This document shows positions 26,538 through 36,496 of a stretch of 36,905 nucleotides of DNA, piece after piece. Position 1 is the first letter of the stretch. Each line of letters opens with the position of its first letter. The stretch is from a candidate division KSB1 bacterium (GTDB lineage: Bacteria > Zhuqueibacterota > Zhuqueibacteria > Residuimicrobiales > Krinioviventaceae), in NCBI GenBank assembly GCA_034505495.1, contig JAPDQV010000004.1:54632-91536 (forward strand), written 5' to 3'. The notes beneath the pieces were generated by a model that saw only the letters and a list, made by a program, of their open reading frames with translations, did not search any database and was not told the DNA's origin. The position numbers and the translations under genes are program-made.

Positions 26538-28235
26538 ATGGAGTTGCGATGGGTGATTGAGGAGGCGCAGGATCCCGAAAAGGTTTCGGCGCTGTCCGCT
26601 GCCCTGAATATCCCGCCGGTGATTGCCGAGATACTGCTGCGTCGGGGCGTTAATGATCTAGAAAGCGCCAAACGATTCTTCAGGCCGTCGCTCGATCAAC
26701 TTTACGATCCTTTTCGCCTGCGCGACATGTCAACAGCCGTGGAGCGGCTGCGGCGCGCAGTTCTGAGCGATGAAGAGATCATGATTTACGGTGATTACGA
26801 CGTCGACGGTATTACCGCCGTCTCTTTTTTATATCTCCTGCTCAAAGAGCTGGGCGCGCACGTCAATTATTATATTCCGAACCGCCAGGAAGAGGGCTAC
26901 GGGCTTTCCCTGCAGGGCATCCAGGAAGCGAAACAGCGCGGCGTGACCTTGATTGTGACGGTAGACTGCGGCATCACCGGCCATCATGAGATCGCGGAAG
27001 CGAAACGGGCGGGAATCGACGTCATCGTCACCGATCACCACGAACCCGGACCGACGTTGCCGGAAGCAGCGGCAGCCGTTGATCCGAAGCGCCATGATTG
27101 CTCTTATCCGTTCAAACAGCTGGCGGGCGTGGGCGTCGCCTACAAATTGGCGCAGGGTCTTTTGCAGCGCATGGGCATTGATCAGTCGATTTTGGAAAAA
27201 TATATCGAACTGGTCGCTATCGGTACAGCTGCGGACATTGTACCGCTCGTCGATGAAAACCGAATTTTTGTCAAATTCGGCATCCAGTCGCTGAACAATA
27301 CGGAAAACTTGGGTCTGAAGGCGCTGCTGCGCGCATCCGGTTTGTTGGGTAAGGAGATCGGTACCGGGCAGATAGTATTCATCATCGCGCCGCGCATCAA
27401 TGCCGTAGGCCGCATGGGCGATGCCGAGCGCGCGGTGCGGCTGCTGACGACCGAAAGCGCCGCCGAAGCGGAAGCCATTGCCGACATCCTGGAACGCGAA
27501 AATCTGCACCGAAAGAACGTCGATGAGGAAGCTTTTCATGAGGCGGTGGCGCAGACCGAAGCGCTCTTCCGCGAGCGGCAGGCTCACAGCATCGTTCTGC
27601 ACAAGGAAGGCTGGCATACCGGCGTTATCGGTATTGTCGCCTCGCGCATGGTCGAAAAATATTATCGGCCGACGGTACTGATCTCGACCGAAGAGGGCAT
27701 CGGCAAAGGCTCGGCGCGCAGCATTCCGGGTTTCGACCTCTATGAAGCGCTGAAGCAATGCGAAGATTTGTTCATCGGCTTCGGCGGCCATAAATATGCC
27801 GCCGGGCTGACCATTGAAGAGGCGAAAATTCCGCACTTTAAAGAGCGGTTCGAAAAAATAGCCGCCGAACAGCTCAAATCACAGAGCCTGGTGCCGGAGT
27901 TGAGCATCGAGGCGGAGATTCGGTTGAGCTGCATCGACGATCGATTCGTCGAAATTTTGAAGCATTTTGCGCCTTTCGGACCGCAAAACATGCGGCCGGT
28001 ATTTATGGCGCAACGACTGCAGGTGGTGGGCACCCCGACGGTTGTGGGCAAAAATCATCTGCGGTTCAAAGTGCGACAGGACGGCCGAGTGTTCGACGTC
28101 ATTGCATTCAACATGGGCGATCTGATTTATCGTTTGACGCCCGGCGTGTCCGATTTGGACATGGCTTTTGTCATTGAAGAAAACGTCTTTATGGGCGCCC
28201 GCACGATTCAGCTGCGGGCGAAGGATATACGTTAA
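26538..28235 (+). CDS. recJ: Single-stranded-DNA exonuclease RecJ
   Basis: A 565-aa DHH-family 5'-3' exonuclease for recombination and mismatch repair. Motif I is DYDVDG (residues 86-91), then VDCGI, and the DHH motif at 166-168. The second-domain motif FGGHKYAAGLTIEE and a C-terminal OB-like region complete a normal RecJ. I chose ATG 26538 (MELRWVIEE) with GGAGA just upstream. An in-frame TTG at 26508 lies nearly within the rnpB tail. Confidence 0.95.
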   Translation: MELRWVIEEAQDPEKVSALSAALNIPPVIAEILLRRGVNDLESAKRFFRPSLDQLYDPFRLRDMSTAVERLRRAVLSDEEIMIYGDYDVDGITAVSFLYLLLKELGAHVNYYIPNRQEEGYGLSLQGIQEAKQRGVTLIVTVDCGITGHHEIAEAKRAGIDVIVTDHHEPGPTLPEAAAAVDPKRHDCSYPFKQLAGVGVAYKLAQGLLQRMGIDQSILEKYIELVAIGTAADIVPLVDENRIFVKFGIQSLNNTENLGLKALLRASGLLGKEIGTGQIVFIIAPRINAVGRMGDAERAVRLLTTESAAEAEAIADILERENLHRKNVDEEAFHEAVAQTEALFRERQAHSIVLHKEGWHTGVIGIVASRMVEKYYRPTVLISTEEGIGKGSARSIPGFDLYEALKQCEDLFIGFGGHKYAAGLTIEEAKIPHFKERFEKIAAEQLKSQSLVPELSIEAEIRLSCIDDRFVEILKHFAPFGPQNMRPVFMAQRLQVVGTPTVVGKNHLRFKVRQDGRVFDVIAFNMGDLIYRLTPGVSDLDMAFVIEENVFMGARTIQLRAKDIR

Positions 28236-28252
28236 GAAAAAGGAAAACGAGC

Positions 28253-29188
28253 ATGGATCCGCGAGATGAGCAGGGTAAAATTTGGATGAACGGCAAGTTC
28301 ATCGATTGGATGGATGCCAAAATTCACGTCATGTCGCACGTGATTCATTACGGCACGAGCGTTTTCGAGGGAATGCGCTGCTATAAAACGCCTCACGGTC
28401 CGAGTATTTTTCGGCTGGCGGATCACATCCGTCGCCTGTTCGATTCGGCCAAAATCTACCGCATGCCGATTCCATACACGCAAGAGGAAATCATTGAGGC
28501 GTGCAAAGAAACGATCCGGGTGAACGGTTTCGAATCCGCTTACGTGCGACCGATTGCGTTTCGCGGCTACCACAGCTTGGGCGTTGATCCCAGCCGCTGC
28601 CCGGTCGAGTTTGTCATCGGGGCGCTCAATTGGGGCAAATATTTGGGCGACGAAGGCGTGTCCAAAGGAGTCGATGTGCGCGTGTCCAGTTGGAACCGTT
28701 TGGCGCCCAACACCATGCCTACGCTCGCCAAGGTCGGCGCCAACTATATGAGCTCGCAGCTCATCAAAATGGAAGCATTGGCGGACGGATATGCGGAAGG
28801 CATCGGTCTGGACGCTTACGGCTATGTCAGCGAGGGCAGCGGCGAGAATATTTTTGTCATCCGTGACGGCGTCCTCTATACGCCCACACTGGATTCGGGC
28901 ATTCTCCCCGGCATTACGCGCGACTCGGTATTCAAAATTGCCGCCGAGTTCGGCATACCGATCAGGGAGATGAAAATTCAACGCGAATTTCTTTACATCG
29001 CCGATGAGATCTTTTTTACCGGCACGGCGGCGGAAATTACGCCGGTGCGGAGCGTCGACCGTATCGTCATCGGCAGCGGCAGCCGCGGACCGATTACCGA
29101 AAAGATCCAGCAGCGCTTTTTCGAATACGCCTGCGGCGAGCGCGAAGATCGGTACGGATGGCACGATTACATCAAGATCCATGTTTAA
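28253..29188 (+). CDS. ilvE: Branched-chain amino acid aminotransferase
   Basis: A 311-aa fold-type IV PLP enzyme interconverting Leu/Ile/Val and their keto acids. The PLP lysine is Lys160 (TLAKVGANYMSSQL), the same position as in E. coli IlvE. Other family motifs are HYGTSVFEGMRCY at the N-terminus, GYVSEGSGENIFVI and FFTGTAAEITPV. It starts 17 nt after recJ with AAGGAAAA. No other branched-chain biosynthesis genes are near. Confidence 0.95.
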   Translation: MDPRDEQGKIWMNGKFIDWMDAKIHVMSHVIHYGTSVFEGMRCYKTPHGPSIFRLADHIRRLFDSAKIYRMPIPYTQEEIIEACKETIRVNGFESAYVRPIAFRGYHSLGVDPSRCPVEFVIGALNWGKYLGDEGVSKGVDVRVSSWNRLAPNTMPTLAKVGANYMSSQLIKMEALADGYAEGIGLDAYGYVSEGSGENIFVIRDGVLYTPTLDSGILPGITRDSVFKIAAEFGIPIREMKIQREFLYIADEIFFTGTAAEITPVRSVDRIVIGSGSRGPITEKIQQRFFEYACGEREDRYGWHDYIKIHV

Positions 29189-29660
29189 CGAAAATCTGGA
29201 ATGGAAACTGCCGACATCTCGGCATCAGGCAAGAGAGTCGGCGCTGCAGGTGCTGTATGCGCACGTCCTCACCAATACGCCGGTAAGCGTTCTGCTTAAA
29301 GAACTCTTGACGGCTGAAAACGAGGTTTATCCTGCCGTCCGCTTTTTTCAAAAACTGGTCAAGCGGGTGCATGAGAACGAAGCCGTCTGTGATGAGTATA
29401 TTCGTCGTCATTCTGAAAATTGGCGAATAGGCCGTATTGCCATTGTCGACTTGATTCTTCTGCGCATGGGCGTATGCGAGTTCCTGTTTTTCCCCGAAAT
29501 CCCGCCCAAAGTGACCATCGACGAAGCGGTAGAGCTGGCCAAACGGTACAGCACTGAAAAAAGCGGCGCCTACATCAACGGCATACTTGATGCAATTCTC
29601 GATGAACTCAAGGCGAACAATAAAATAATCAAGAATAAACGGGGCATGAAGGAAAGTTGA
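29181..29660 (+). CDS. nusB: Transcription antitermination factor NusB
   Basis: A 159-aa all-helical protein of the NusB family. ARESALQVLYAHVL near the start and PPKVTIDEAVELAKRYSTEKSGAYINGILDAI at the C-terminal half are diagnostic. NusB with NusE binds boxA RNA and promotes rRNA transcription. ATG 29181 lies inside the last codons of ilvE (8-bp overlap), which suggests translational coupling. It precedes secA by about 100 nt. Confidence 0.93.
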   Translation: MFNENLEWKLPTSRHQARESALQVLYAHVLTNTPVSVLLKELLTAENEVYPAVRFFQKLVKRVHENEAVCDEYIRRHSENWRIGRIAIVDLILLRMGVCEFLFFPEIPPKVTIDEAVELAKRYSTEKSGAYINGILDAILDELKANNKIIKNKRGMKES

Positions 29661-29758
29661 CCCCCCTCGGCGCTGCAGTATCTGCAAAAAAATATAACAG
29701 AAACAAACCTGTTCGTCCGGCGTTAGGATGAAGAGTTGAAAGAGAGCGAGGAATATCT

Positions 29759-32700
29759 TTGAAAATCGAAAAGATCTTTTCGAAACTATTCGGCGGAACC
29801 AGCAATGAACGCGAGCTGAAAAAGCTTTGGCCGATCGTTGCTGAGGTTAACCGCATTGCCGAAGAATATCAGAAATTGACCGATGAGGAACTGAAGGCAA
29901 AGACCAACGAATTCCGTTACCGCCTGAAAATGGGCGAAACTCTGGACGATCTCCTGCCCGAGGCGTACGCTGCGGTAAAGGACACCTGCCGGCGGCTTGT
30001 CGGCAAAAGATGGCTAGTCCGCGGTCAGGAAATCGAATGGAACATGGTGCCGTTCGACGTGCAGATTCTCGGCGCCATAGTGCTTCATCAAGGCAAGATT
30101 GCCGAGATGGCCACCGGCGAAGGCAAGACTCTTGTCGCCACAATGCCGCTTTACTTGAATGCTCTCGAAGGCAAGGGCGTTCACCTGGTTACGGTGAACG
30201 ACTATTTAGCGCAGCGCGACTGCGAATGGATGGGCGAAATTTTTAAATTTTTAGGACTCACGGTCGCAGCCATTTACGGCGGCCAGACGCCGGAAGAGAG
30301 GCGCCAGGCCTATCTCGCCGACATTACCTACGGCACCAACAACGAGTTCGGTTTTGATTATCTGCGCGACAACATGGCCACGGACGTTTGGTCGGTCGTG
30401 CAACGTCCGCTGCATTATGCGATCGTCGACGAGGTGGACAGCGTCCTGATCGACGAGGCGCGTACGCCGCTAATCATCTCCGGCTCGGTCGGCGCCCCCC
30501 GCAATGTCTACAATGAACTTAAACCCATTGTCGAGAACCTGTACAAGCGTCAGCAGGAGCTGGTAAAAGAAATATTGGCCGAAGGCAAAGCGCTGCTCGA
30601 CGTCGACGAAGAGCGCGCCGGCCTGCAGATTCTGCGCGTTCATCGCGGCGATCCGAAAAACAAAGAGCTGCTCGAGCTTCTTACCTCCCAATTCTGGGTG
30701 AAAAAGCTCATCGAGCGCATCGAAGGCCAGCACGAAATCGATAAAACCATGAGTCTTGTCGATCAAGAACTCTATTACACGATCGACGAAAAAAGCCACG
30801 TAGTCGACATTACCGAAAAAGGCCGCATCTTTCTTTCGGGCGGCAAGGACTTGGACGTCGCCTTCAAGATTCATCTGTTGGATGAGCTGGATGAGGCGAT
30901 CAACCGCATGGGCGAGGTCAAACATGCGGAACGGTTTTTTACCCACCATGCCGTCAACGGCCGCGCCAACGGCTTTACGCCGGAGGGCCGTCTCTACCTT
31001 TGCGGCGTGAGCGAACCGTTGACCGAAGCCCAGGCTGCGGCAATTGAAAAGCTCGCAGAAAAGCTTGCGCAGGCGCCCGATCTTCTACCCGATGGTCCAA
31101 AAGGAGAACGCAGCGCCCGTCTGCGCTCCCTCTATTTAGCCGCCAAAAAGAGCGAGGGTTTGATCAACGGCCTCAGTGAGCTTGGCAAAAAAGTCCTTTT
31201 GAACGGCGCCGACGAAGACCTGCGCCGCGTCGTGGAAGCGCTTGAGGCATTGTTTTCTCTTTTAAAGGATCAGGCCGATATCGATGGTCAGGAGGGCGTA
31301 CCGCGCTACCAATTGGAGCGGCGTCGGCAGCTTCAGAACACGCTCTTTGTCATGGACAAACAGAGCGGCTGTCCGGTCGGGCTGACTGAGCAGGGAAGGC
31401 TGGCTGTATCGGCTGCTCTTGCCGGCGGCAATCCGCTCCTTGCGCCGCTCATCTTTCAGCTGCAGACCATGCTGCAACGCGAGGACGCCGACGATAAGCA
31501 AATCGACTATTTCGAATTTTCCGACGATGGCGCCGTACTCAAGGCAATCAGCGAAAAAGGCCGCATCGCACTTTTGGGCGGAGATCCCGATCTCTATGTT
31601 CTCCCCGACCGGTCTATCGTCGAGGAGCGGGATCGGCAAATTCAACTGCTTCTCGACCGCACCCTCAACCAGGCGTCGTATGACTATGCCGCGCGCGTGC
31701 AGGCCGTCGAGCAGTTCGAAGACGATCTGCAGCACATCGCCCATTACGTTCAGACGCACAGCGATCGTCTCGACACCTTTTACCGCTTCGAGGCGGAGAA
31801 AAAGCAATTCGGACTAACTCCAAAAGCTCATGCCTTTTATACCGATTTTGCCGAACAGAGCGAAGATATCATTGCCCAATTGGACAAGGACATTCGCCGC
31901 TATGCGGAACAGCCGGAGCAGATTTTTGCCGTTCAGAACGGCCGATATGTGGGACTGAACGAGCTCGAACTGGATCGGCTGCTCGGCGCTCCCTATCGGC
32001 AAATTGAAAAACAGATCAACACCTGGCTGGAAGAGCACCGCGGCAGAATTGATTCTCCTGTCGCGCTGCGGGAAGAGCTGGACAAGCATTTGGGCTCGGA
32101 TCTGGAACAGGGCCTCAGCCTTTCACGCCGATTCGAAGAGGTCCAAAGAATCGGCCTCTTTTTCGAAAACCTCTTCCGTTTCCTTGCCGATGAGGAAGCG
32201 GGCGACTCGGAAAAGCGGCGCATGCTGCGTCTTTACTTTGACTTTGCCGAGCCGCTGCAGGGCGACGTTCGTCCCGGCACCGGCCTCAAGTTTTCAGGGC
32301 TTTCTGCCGCCGGTATGGAGAGACTGCAAAGTACGACTTTGGCGCGGCGCAGCGTCGCCGAAGCGGCCCTGCGCGAAGCCGCCCAGGATCCTGAGGCGAT
32401 CTTTGAACTCGGTCCGCAGGGATATCCCGTCGGCTTGAAAAAAGCCGCGCGCAGCCGTCTTGTGGACAGCCTGCCGTTTTTCAGCTACAGTGAAGGATTG
32501 AAAAAATTTCGCGAAGAGGTGCTTTTCCTCAGCGCCAAAAAAGCGCAAAGCAGCAGCGAGCTGCAGGGCTTGCTGCAAAAGGAAAAGGCGCAGCTGCGCG
32601 GCAAAGGTTATCAGTTCGATGAAAGAGAATTGAACGAGCTCCTTTCGCAGCTGCATCATCCCAATGCGGCTGTTACACCGGAAGAGATCGAAAACTGGTT

Positions 32701-35700
32701 CCGGCGCCATTTCTCCCGCTTGCCGCGGCAGGTTTTGGAGCAGCGTCGCGATCGCCTATGGCAGAACTACACCGCCGTTGAAGAACGCATTCAGAACATT
32801 TCGCAGCTTCTGCGGGCCTATACGCTGTATCACCTTGATGTGGATTACGTCGTTAAAACGCCGGATGAATCGGAACTGCGGCGTCACGGCGGCAGGCCCG
32901 GGCAAAAGGCGGTGATGATTGTCGACCAGTTCACCGGCCGCCTGATGCCGGGTCGACGTTTCAGTGACGGTCTGCATGAGGCCTTGGAAGCCAAAGAGGG
33001 TGTGCAGGTGCAGGCCGAAACGCAGACCCTGGCCACCATCACGCTGCAGAACTTTTTCCGTCTCTATAAAAAGCTCGCCGGTATGACGGGTACCGCCGAG
33101 ACCGAAGCGCAGGAATTCTACAGCACCTACAAGCTGGAAGTCGTGGTCATCCCGACTCACAAGCCTTGTATCCGCATCGATTACGATGACGTCATCTTTC
33201 GCACCAAGCGGGAAAAATACAACGCCATCATCGAAGAGGCGTTGGCCATGCACGAACAGGGGCGTCCGGTCCTCATCGGTACGATCTCGGTGGAAGTGTC
33301 GCAGCACCTGAGTAATCTCTTTACGATGCGCGGCATTCCCATGGCCAATTGGCTGCAGAAAGGCGACGTGACGCGCGAACTCGAATCGGGCCGCTTTCAC
33401 ACGGTTCTCAACGCCAAATATCACAAAAGCGAGGCCGAGATCATCGCCAAAGCGGGTCTGCCGGGCGCCATCACCATTGCGACCAACATGGCGGGCCGCG
33501 GAACCGACATCAAATTGGCGCCGGGCGTGGCTGAGAAGGGCGGACTGCACATCATCGGCTCGGAAAAGCACGAAGCGCGGCGCATCGACCGGCAGCTGCG
33601 CGGGCGCGCCGGGCGCCAGGGCGATCCGGGGTCTTCGCGCTTTTTCCTGTCGCTGGAAGATGACCTAATGCGCCTCTTCGGCAGCGACCGCATCACCAGC
33701 ATCATGAGCAGTCTCGGCTCGATGGAAGAGGGCGAACGCATCGAACACCCGCTGATCACGCGCTCAATCGAGCGTGCCCAGAAAAAGGTCGAGGAAAGAA
33801 ACTTTGAAATCCGCAAGACGCTGCTCGAGTACGATGACGTCCTCAACGAGCAGCGCAAGATCATCTACCGCCGTCGACAGAATCTTTTGGGCTTTGCACA
33901 ACCGGAGGATCTCGTCGATTCGAAGCTGAAAAAACACATTGTCGATGAAAAAGACCGCTCTACCTGGAAGCTTTCCGATCTGTTCGAAGATTTGCGGACC
34001 TATTTTGATCAGACGCCGCCGTTCGAGGTCGACGAACTGGAACGACTGAGTTATGAAGAAATGCGCGCGCAGATTCTGGACTGGACGACCGAGCAGATTG
34101 AGCGGCGCACTCGTTATCAGCAGCTGCAGGAGCGCCACCGTGTTTTCGGCTTTGTGCCTGAAGAAGAGATCGCTGCGCAGCTGGTGCGCATGAAAATCCG
34201 GCTGCACAATGCCGGGGTCAACGATCCTTCCCATTGGAACTTGGATGCGATCCGCTTCGAATTAGAGCGCTTATTCGGCGGGGTTCCTGAAGATCTGATG
34301 CAGCTTGCCGGGCTCACCGCCGAAGAAGCGGACAAGCGCCTTACGGAGTGGGCAATCAGCCGCTACCGCGCAGCCTGCAAAGCCGGCGAAACGGCGACGG
34401 ATAAGATCATGTTCGGCGCTTTGTCGACAGATCAAATCCTGGACACGATCCTGCTCGGTTTGATGAATTTTCACCTGCCGATGCATCGTTCGTCGGTATC
34501 TTGGCGGACGGAAGAGTTTCTGCGTGATTTGGAACGAATCTTTGACGCTGCGCCGCAAATCGGCGCCAATGAGCTGCGTTCGATCCGTCCGGAAAAAATA
34601 TTCAGCCGCGTACGGGAGTGGATCGATACGCTTCCCCCGGGGCAGAAAGATCGGAAACGTCTGCTGCATCGCTTTTTCGGCTTTTTTACCTCCGCTTATT
34701 TTGCCGATGCGGTCATCGGTCGATTTATCTTTCAAAATGACGGCGACCTTTCGCAAGTGACTGCAAGCGAAAAAGCAAAGCTCGCCGAGCTGTTCGGAGG
34801 CGATCTTGGGCCTTTTGACTCCGAAGACGCGGAAAATTTGACGAACGTACGTCGACGAGCGCGCAGACGTTATTTTGAGCTGCTCGAGGCGCATCGATCG
34901 GCCTACGAAGAGGTTATGCTCGGTCGCGCCTTGAACGAGGAGATCATCGAAGCGGCGCTGCGGCGCGGCGTCCAAAAAATTCTGCAGACCTACGCCGATG
35001 CGGCGGAGGCGCAGAAACATATCGCCGAATTGACGGATCACTTGGTCTTTTCGCGCAGCACGCTGCGCCTTCCCGCCGACCGTCGCCCCGAAAACGATGC
35101 GGCATTTCTCCAGGACTTGGTGGCCTGGGGGCTTGCCCAATACAAAACCTACCAGGAGCGCCTCGACCGCATGCAGCAGGAGGAGCTCAGCAGCGAGATC
35201 GTTTCCGACTCTGTGCTCGGCATGATCGACGACACGATCTACGCCATGATCAGCAACGTGCTGGGCAAAGAAGAAGCGCTGGACGCCAATCAGATCTCGC
35301 GCCTGGAAACCGAGTGCCGCTTGGTTTTCCGGCAATCGCCGCGGATTTATGACGGCAGCCATGAACTGATGGATCCCAATCAGGTCATGGATCAGCTGAG
35401 CGCTTGGGCTAAGGGACTCTACCACCAGCGCATCAAGGAGTTGGGGCGCGAACAGGTGACGCGCTACGAGCGCTATTTCGTATTGGAAAAGATGGACGAG
35501 AACTGGCGGCGGCACCTCAACGGCATTGATGAACTGCGCGAGGGCATCGGCCTGCGCGGCTACGGCCAAAAGGATCCGCTGCTCGAATACAAGCGCGAGG
35601 CCTTTAACTTATTCGAGCGCACCATCGACGCCATCAACCGCGAGACGGTACAGACGCTGTTCAAAGTTTTTGATGTCGGCGGCGAAACTGTGGAAGCCGA

Positions 35701-35920
35701 GTTGCGCCGTATCGAGCCGCAAAGCTTCTCGACCGTCAAATCCCAGATCGAGCTCTTTCGTCAGGCGCCGCAGAAAACGGAAGCGCCGGCTCCGGCCGCC
35801 GTTCCGGCGACCCCGATCATGCGCGGACGACCGGTCATCAAAGCCAAGAACGTCGGCCGCAACGATCCGTGTCCGTGCGGCAGCGGTAAAAAGTACAAAA
35901 ACTGCTGCGGCCGCGGATAG
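29759..35920 (+). CDS. secA: Giant SecA preprotein translocase ATPase with two internally repeated insertions
   Basis: A single frame of 2053 codons from TTG 29759 (E. coli SecA has 901 residues; Bacteroidetes forms about 1000-1100). NBD1 contains Walker A ATGEGKT (Lys123) and VDEVDS (Asp224). The FCB-type insertion ([27 protein letters not shown]) starts near 300. Residues about 340-905 are an array of small related modules, and normal sequence resumes at about 1011 ([13 protein letters not shown]). NBD2 motifs TNMAGRGTD and [17 protein letters not shown] are intact. After [12 protein letters not shown] (1355-1366) six wing-like modules fill 1370-1900. The scaffold motif follows ([28 protein letters not shown]), and the tail zinc motif is [13 protein letters not shown]. 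It should be a working motor that drives proteins through SecYEG. Confidence 0.95.
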   Translation: MKIEKIFSKLFGGTSNERELKKLWPIVAEVNRIAEEYQKLTDEELKAKTNEFRYRLKMGETLDDLLPEAYAAVKDTCRRLVGKRWLVRGQEIEWNMVPFDVQILGAIVLHQGKIAEMATGEGKTLVATMPLYLNALEGKGVHLVTVNDYLAQRDCEWMGEIFKFLGLTVAAIYGGQTPEERRQAYLADITYGTNNEFGFDYLRDNMATDVWSVVQRPLHYAIVDEVDSVLIDEARTPLIISGSVGAPRNVYNELKPIVENLYKRQQELVKEILAEGKALLDVDEERAGLQILRVHRGDPKNKELLELLTSQFWVKKLIERIEGQHEIDKTMSLVDQELYYTIDEKSHVVDITEKGRIFLSGGKDLDVAFKIHLLDELDEAINRMGEVKHAERFFTHHAVNGRANGFTPEGRLYLCGVSEPLTEAQAAAIEKLAEKLAQAPDLLPDGPKGERSARLRSLYLAAKKSEGLINGLSELGKKVLLNGADEDLRRVVEALEALFSLLKDQADIDGQEGVPRYQLERRRQLQNTLFVMDKQSGCPVGLTEQGRLAVSAALAGGNPLLAPLIFQLQTMLQREDADDKQIDYFEFSDDGAVLKAISEKGRIALLGGDPDLYVLPDRSIVEERDRQIQLLLDRTLNQASYDYAARVQAVEQFEDDLQHIAHYVQTHSDRLDTFYRFEAEKKQFGLTPKAHAFYTDFAEQSEDIIAQLDKDIRRYAEQPEQIFAVQNGRYVGLNELELDRLLGAPYRQIEKQINTWLEEHRGRIDSPVALREELDKHLGSDLEQGLSLSRRFEEVQRIGLFFENLFRFLADEEAGDSEKRRMLRLYFDFAEPLQGDVRPGTGLKFSGLSAAGMERLQSTTLARRSVAEAALREAAQDPEAIFELGPQGYPVGLKKAARSRLVDSLPFFSYSEGLKKFREEVLFLSAKKAQSSSELQGLLQKEKAQLRGKGYQFDERELNELLSQLHHPNAAVTPEEIENWFRRHFSRLPRQVLEQRRDRLWQNYTAVEERIQNISQLLRAYTLYHLDVDYVVKTPDESELRRHGGRPGQKAVMIVDQFTGRLMPGRRFSDGLHEALEAKEGVQVQAETQTLATITLQNFFRLYKKLAGMTGTAETEAQEFYSTYKLEVVVIPTHKPCIRIDYDDVIFRTKREKYNAIIEEALAMHEQGRPVLIGTISVEVSQHLSNLFTMRGIPMANWLQKGDVTRELESGRFHTVLNAKYHKSEAEIIAKAGLPGAITIATNMAGRGTDIKLAPGVAEKGGLHIIGSEKHEARRIDRQLRGRAGRQGDPGSSRFFLSLEDDLMRLFGSDRITSIMSSLGSMEEGERIEHPLITRSIERAQKKVEERNFEIRKTLLEYDDVLNEQRKIIYRRRQNLLGFAQPEDLVDSKLKKHIVDEKDRSTWKLSDLFEDLRTYFDQTPPFEVDELERLSYEEMRAQILDWTTEQIERRTRYQQLQERHRVFGFVPEEEIAAQLVRMKIRLHNAGVNDPSHWNLDAIRFELERLFGGVPEDLMQLAGLTAEEADKRLTEWAISRYRAACKAGETATDKIMFGALSTDQILDTILLGLMNFHLPMHRSSVSWRTEEFLRDLERIFDAAPQIGANELRSIRPEKIFSRVREWIDTLPPGQKDRKRLLHRFFGFFTSAYFADAVIGRFIFQNDGDLSQVTASEKAKLAELFGGDLGPFDSEDAENLTNVRRRARRRYFELLEAHRSAYEEVMLGRALNEEIIEAALRRGVQKILQTYADAAEAQKHIAELTDHLVFSRSTLRLPADRRPENDAAFLQDLVAWGLAQYKTYQERLDRMQQEELSSEIVSDSVLGMIDDTIYAMISNVLGKEEALDANQISRLETECRLVFRQSPRIYDGSHELMDPNQVMDQLSAWAKGLYHQRIKELGREQVTRYERYFVLEKMDENWRRHLNGIDELREGIGLRGYGQKDPLLEYKREAFNLFERTIDAINRETVQTLFKVFDVGGETVEAELRRIEPQSFSTVKSQIELFRQAPQKTEAPAPAAVPATPIMRGRPVIKAKNVGRNDPCPCGSGKKYKNCCGRG
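30776..32473 (+). repeat. SecA repeat region 1: about nine PPXD-adjacent modules
   Basis: Residues about 340-905 contain a recurring pattern: an aromatic residue, 11-14 residues, then [GD/A]-[LIF]-[TS]-x-x-[GA], then a helix. Anchors are I351, F406, L472, L542, I597, L686, L733, L848 and L893. Examples are DITEKGR, GFTPEGR, GLSELGK, GLTEQGR, AISEKGR and GLTPKAH. Bacteroidetes SecA has one such element ending in DPxFFVLPD; here DPDLYVLPD follows the fifth copy. The copies at 733, 848 and 893 are weaker. Confidence 0.7.
33866..35458 (+). repeat. SecA repeat region 2: six tandem helical-wing modules
   Basis: Six copies are anchored at W1403, W1493, W1582, Q1666, A1751 and N1844 (spacing 90, 89, 84, 85, 93). 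Each has Phe exactly 13 residues later, and an aromatic 25-26 residues after that (W1442, W1531, W1621, Y1705, W1790, W1883). Pro is 4 after the Phe in four copies. The W-x4-L-x3-L-x3-F pattern is that of the single E. coli helical wing (WDIPGLQERLKNDF). Confidence 0.82.
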
Positions 35921-35930
35921 GCTAAAAAAG

Positions 35931-35956
35931 TTGCATTTAGAATTTTTTGTTATAAA
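35931..35956 (+). promoter_or_regulatory. Weak promoter candidate before smg
   Basis: TTGCAT (35931-35936) and TATAAA (35951-35956) lie in the AT-rich gap after secA, but the spacer is only 14 nt. No terminator is visible after secA. Confidence 0.25.
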
Positions 35957-35983
35957 TTTAATCAGGCTTTAACTCGAGGTAAA

Positions 35984-36451
35984 ATGAACAAACGGTTTTT
36001 AGATATTCTGACGTTTATACTGAACGAAATACGCGAGCAGTCGAATACCGACGTCGATCTGCAGATGGTCGTCGACTTGTTGGAGGAGGAAGGCTTTACC
36101 GAAGACGAAATCACTTCGGCGATGTCCTGGCTGATGAGTCACGGCGAAAACCTGGACCGCACTGCCGTCGCGCCGACGACCGCTTTTCCGCGGCCGTTGT
36201 GGCGCACCCTCAATGATGTTGAACGGGAAGCCATTTCGCCCACCGCGTTCAGCTATCTGTTTCATCTTAGAGAGCTCAATCTGCTGAGCGACGACAGCAT
36301 GGAGCGCATCATCGAACGAGCCGTCGGCATGCGTCTCTTTCAAATCGATGTAGAAGAAATGAAGGAATTGATCGCGGCAATCGTACTGAACTTTGAAGAC
36401 AGCGCCGCGAAAGGCTACTTTCAGTTCACGACGACTCCCTACCCCCATTAA
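35984..36451 (+). CDS. smg: Smg family protein (DUF494)
   Basis: A 155-aa protein of the Smg/DUF494 family: an N-terminal helical part (RFLDILTFILNEIR, VVDLLEEEGFTEDEITSAMSWLM) and a C-terminal part (FSYLFHLRELNLLSDDSMERIIERA). The function is not established. In many bacteria smg lies next to topA, and here a topA-like gene follows after 45 nt. The ribosome site GAGGT precedes ATG 35984. Confidence 0.8.
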   Translation: MNKRFLDILTFILNEIREQSNTDVDLQMVVDLLEEEGFTEDEITSAMSWLMSHGENLDRTAVAPTTAFPRPLWRTLNDVEREAISPTAFSYLFHLRELNLLSDDSMERIIERAVGMRLFQIDVEEMKELIAAIVLNFEDSAAKGYFQFTTTPYPH

Positions 36452-36496
36452 AAGCTTGCGGCGATCGCTGTTTGACGATTAACTTGATGGAACCTC

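Noticed and set aside
29759..35920. SecA as a fusion of two genes, a frameshift artefact or a misassembly
   Set aside because: The frame is continuous, canonical SecA motifs occur in the normal order at both ends and in the middle, and the internal copies are too diverged to arise from read collapse.
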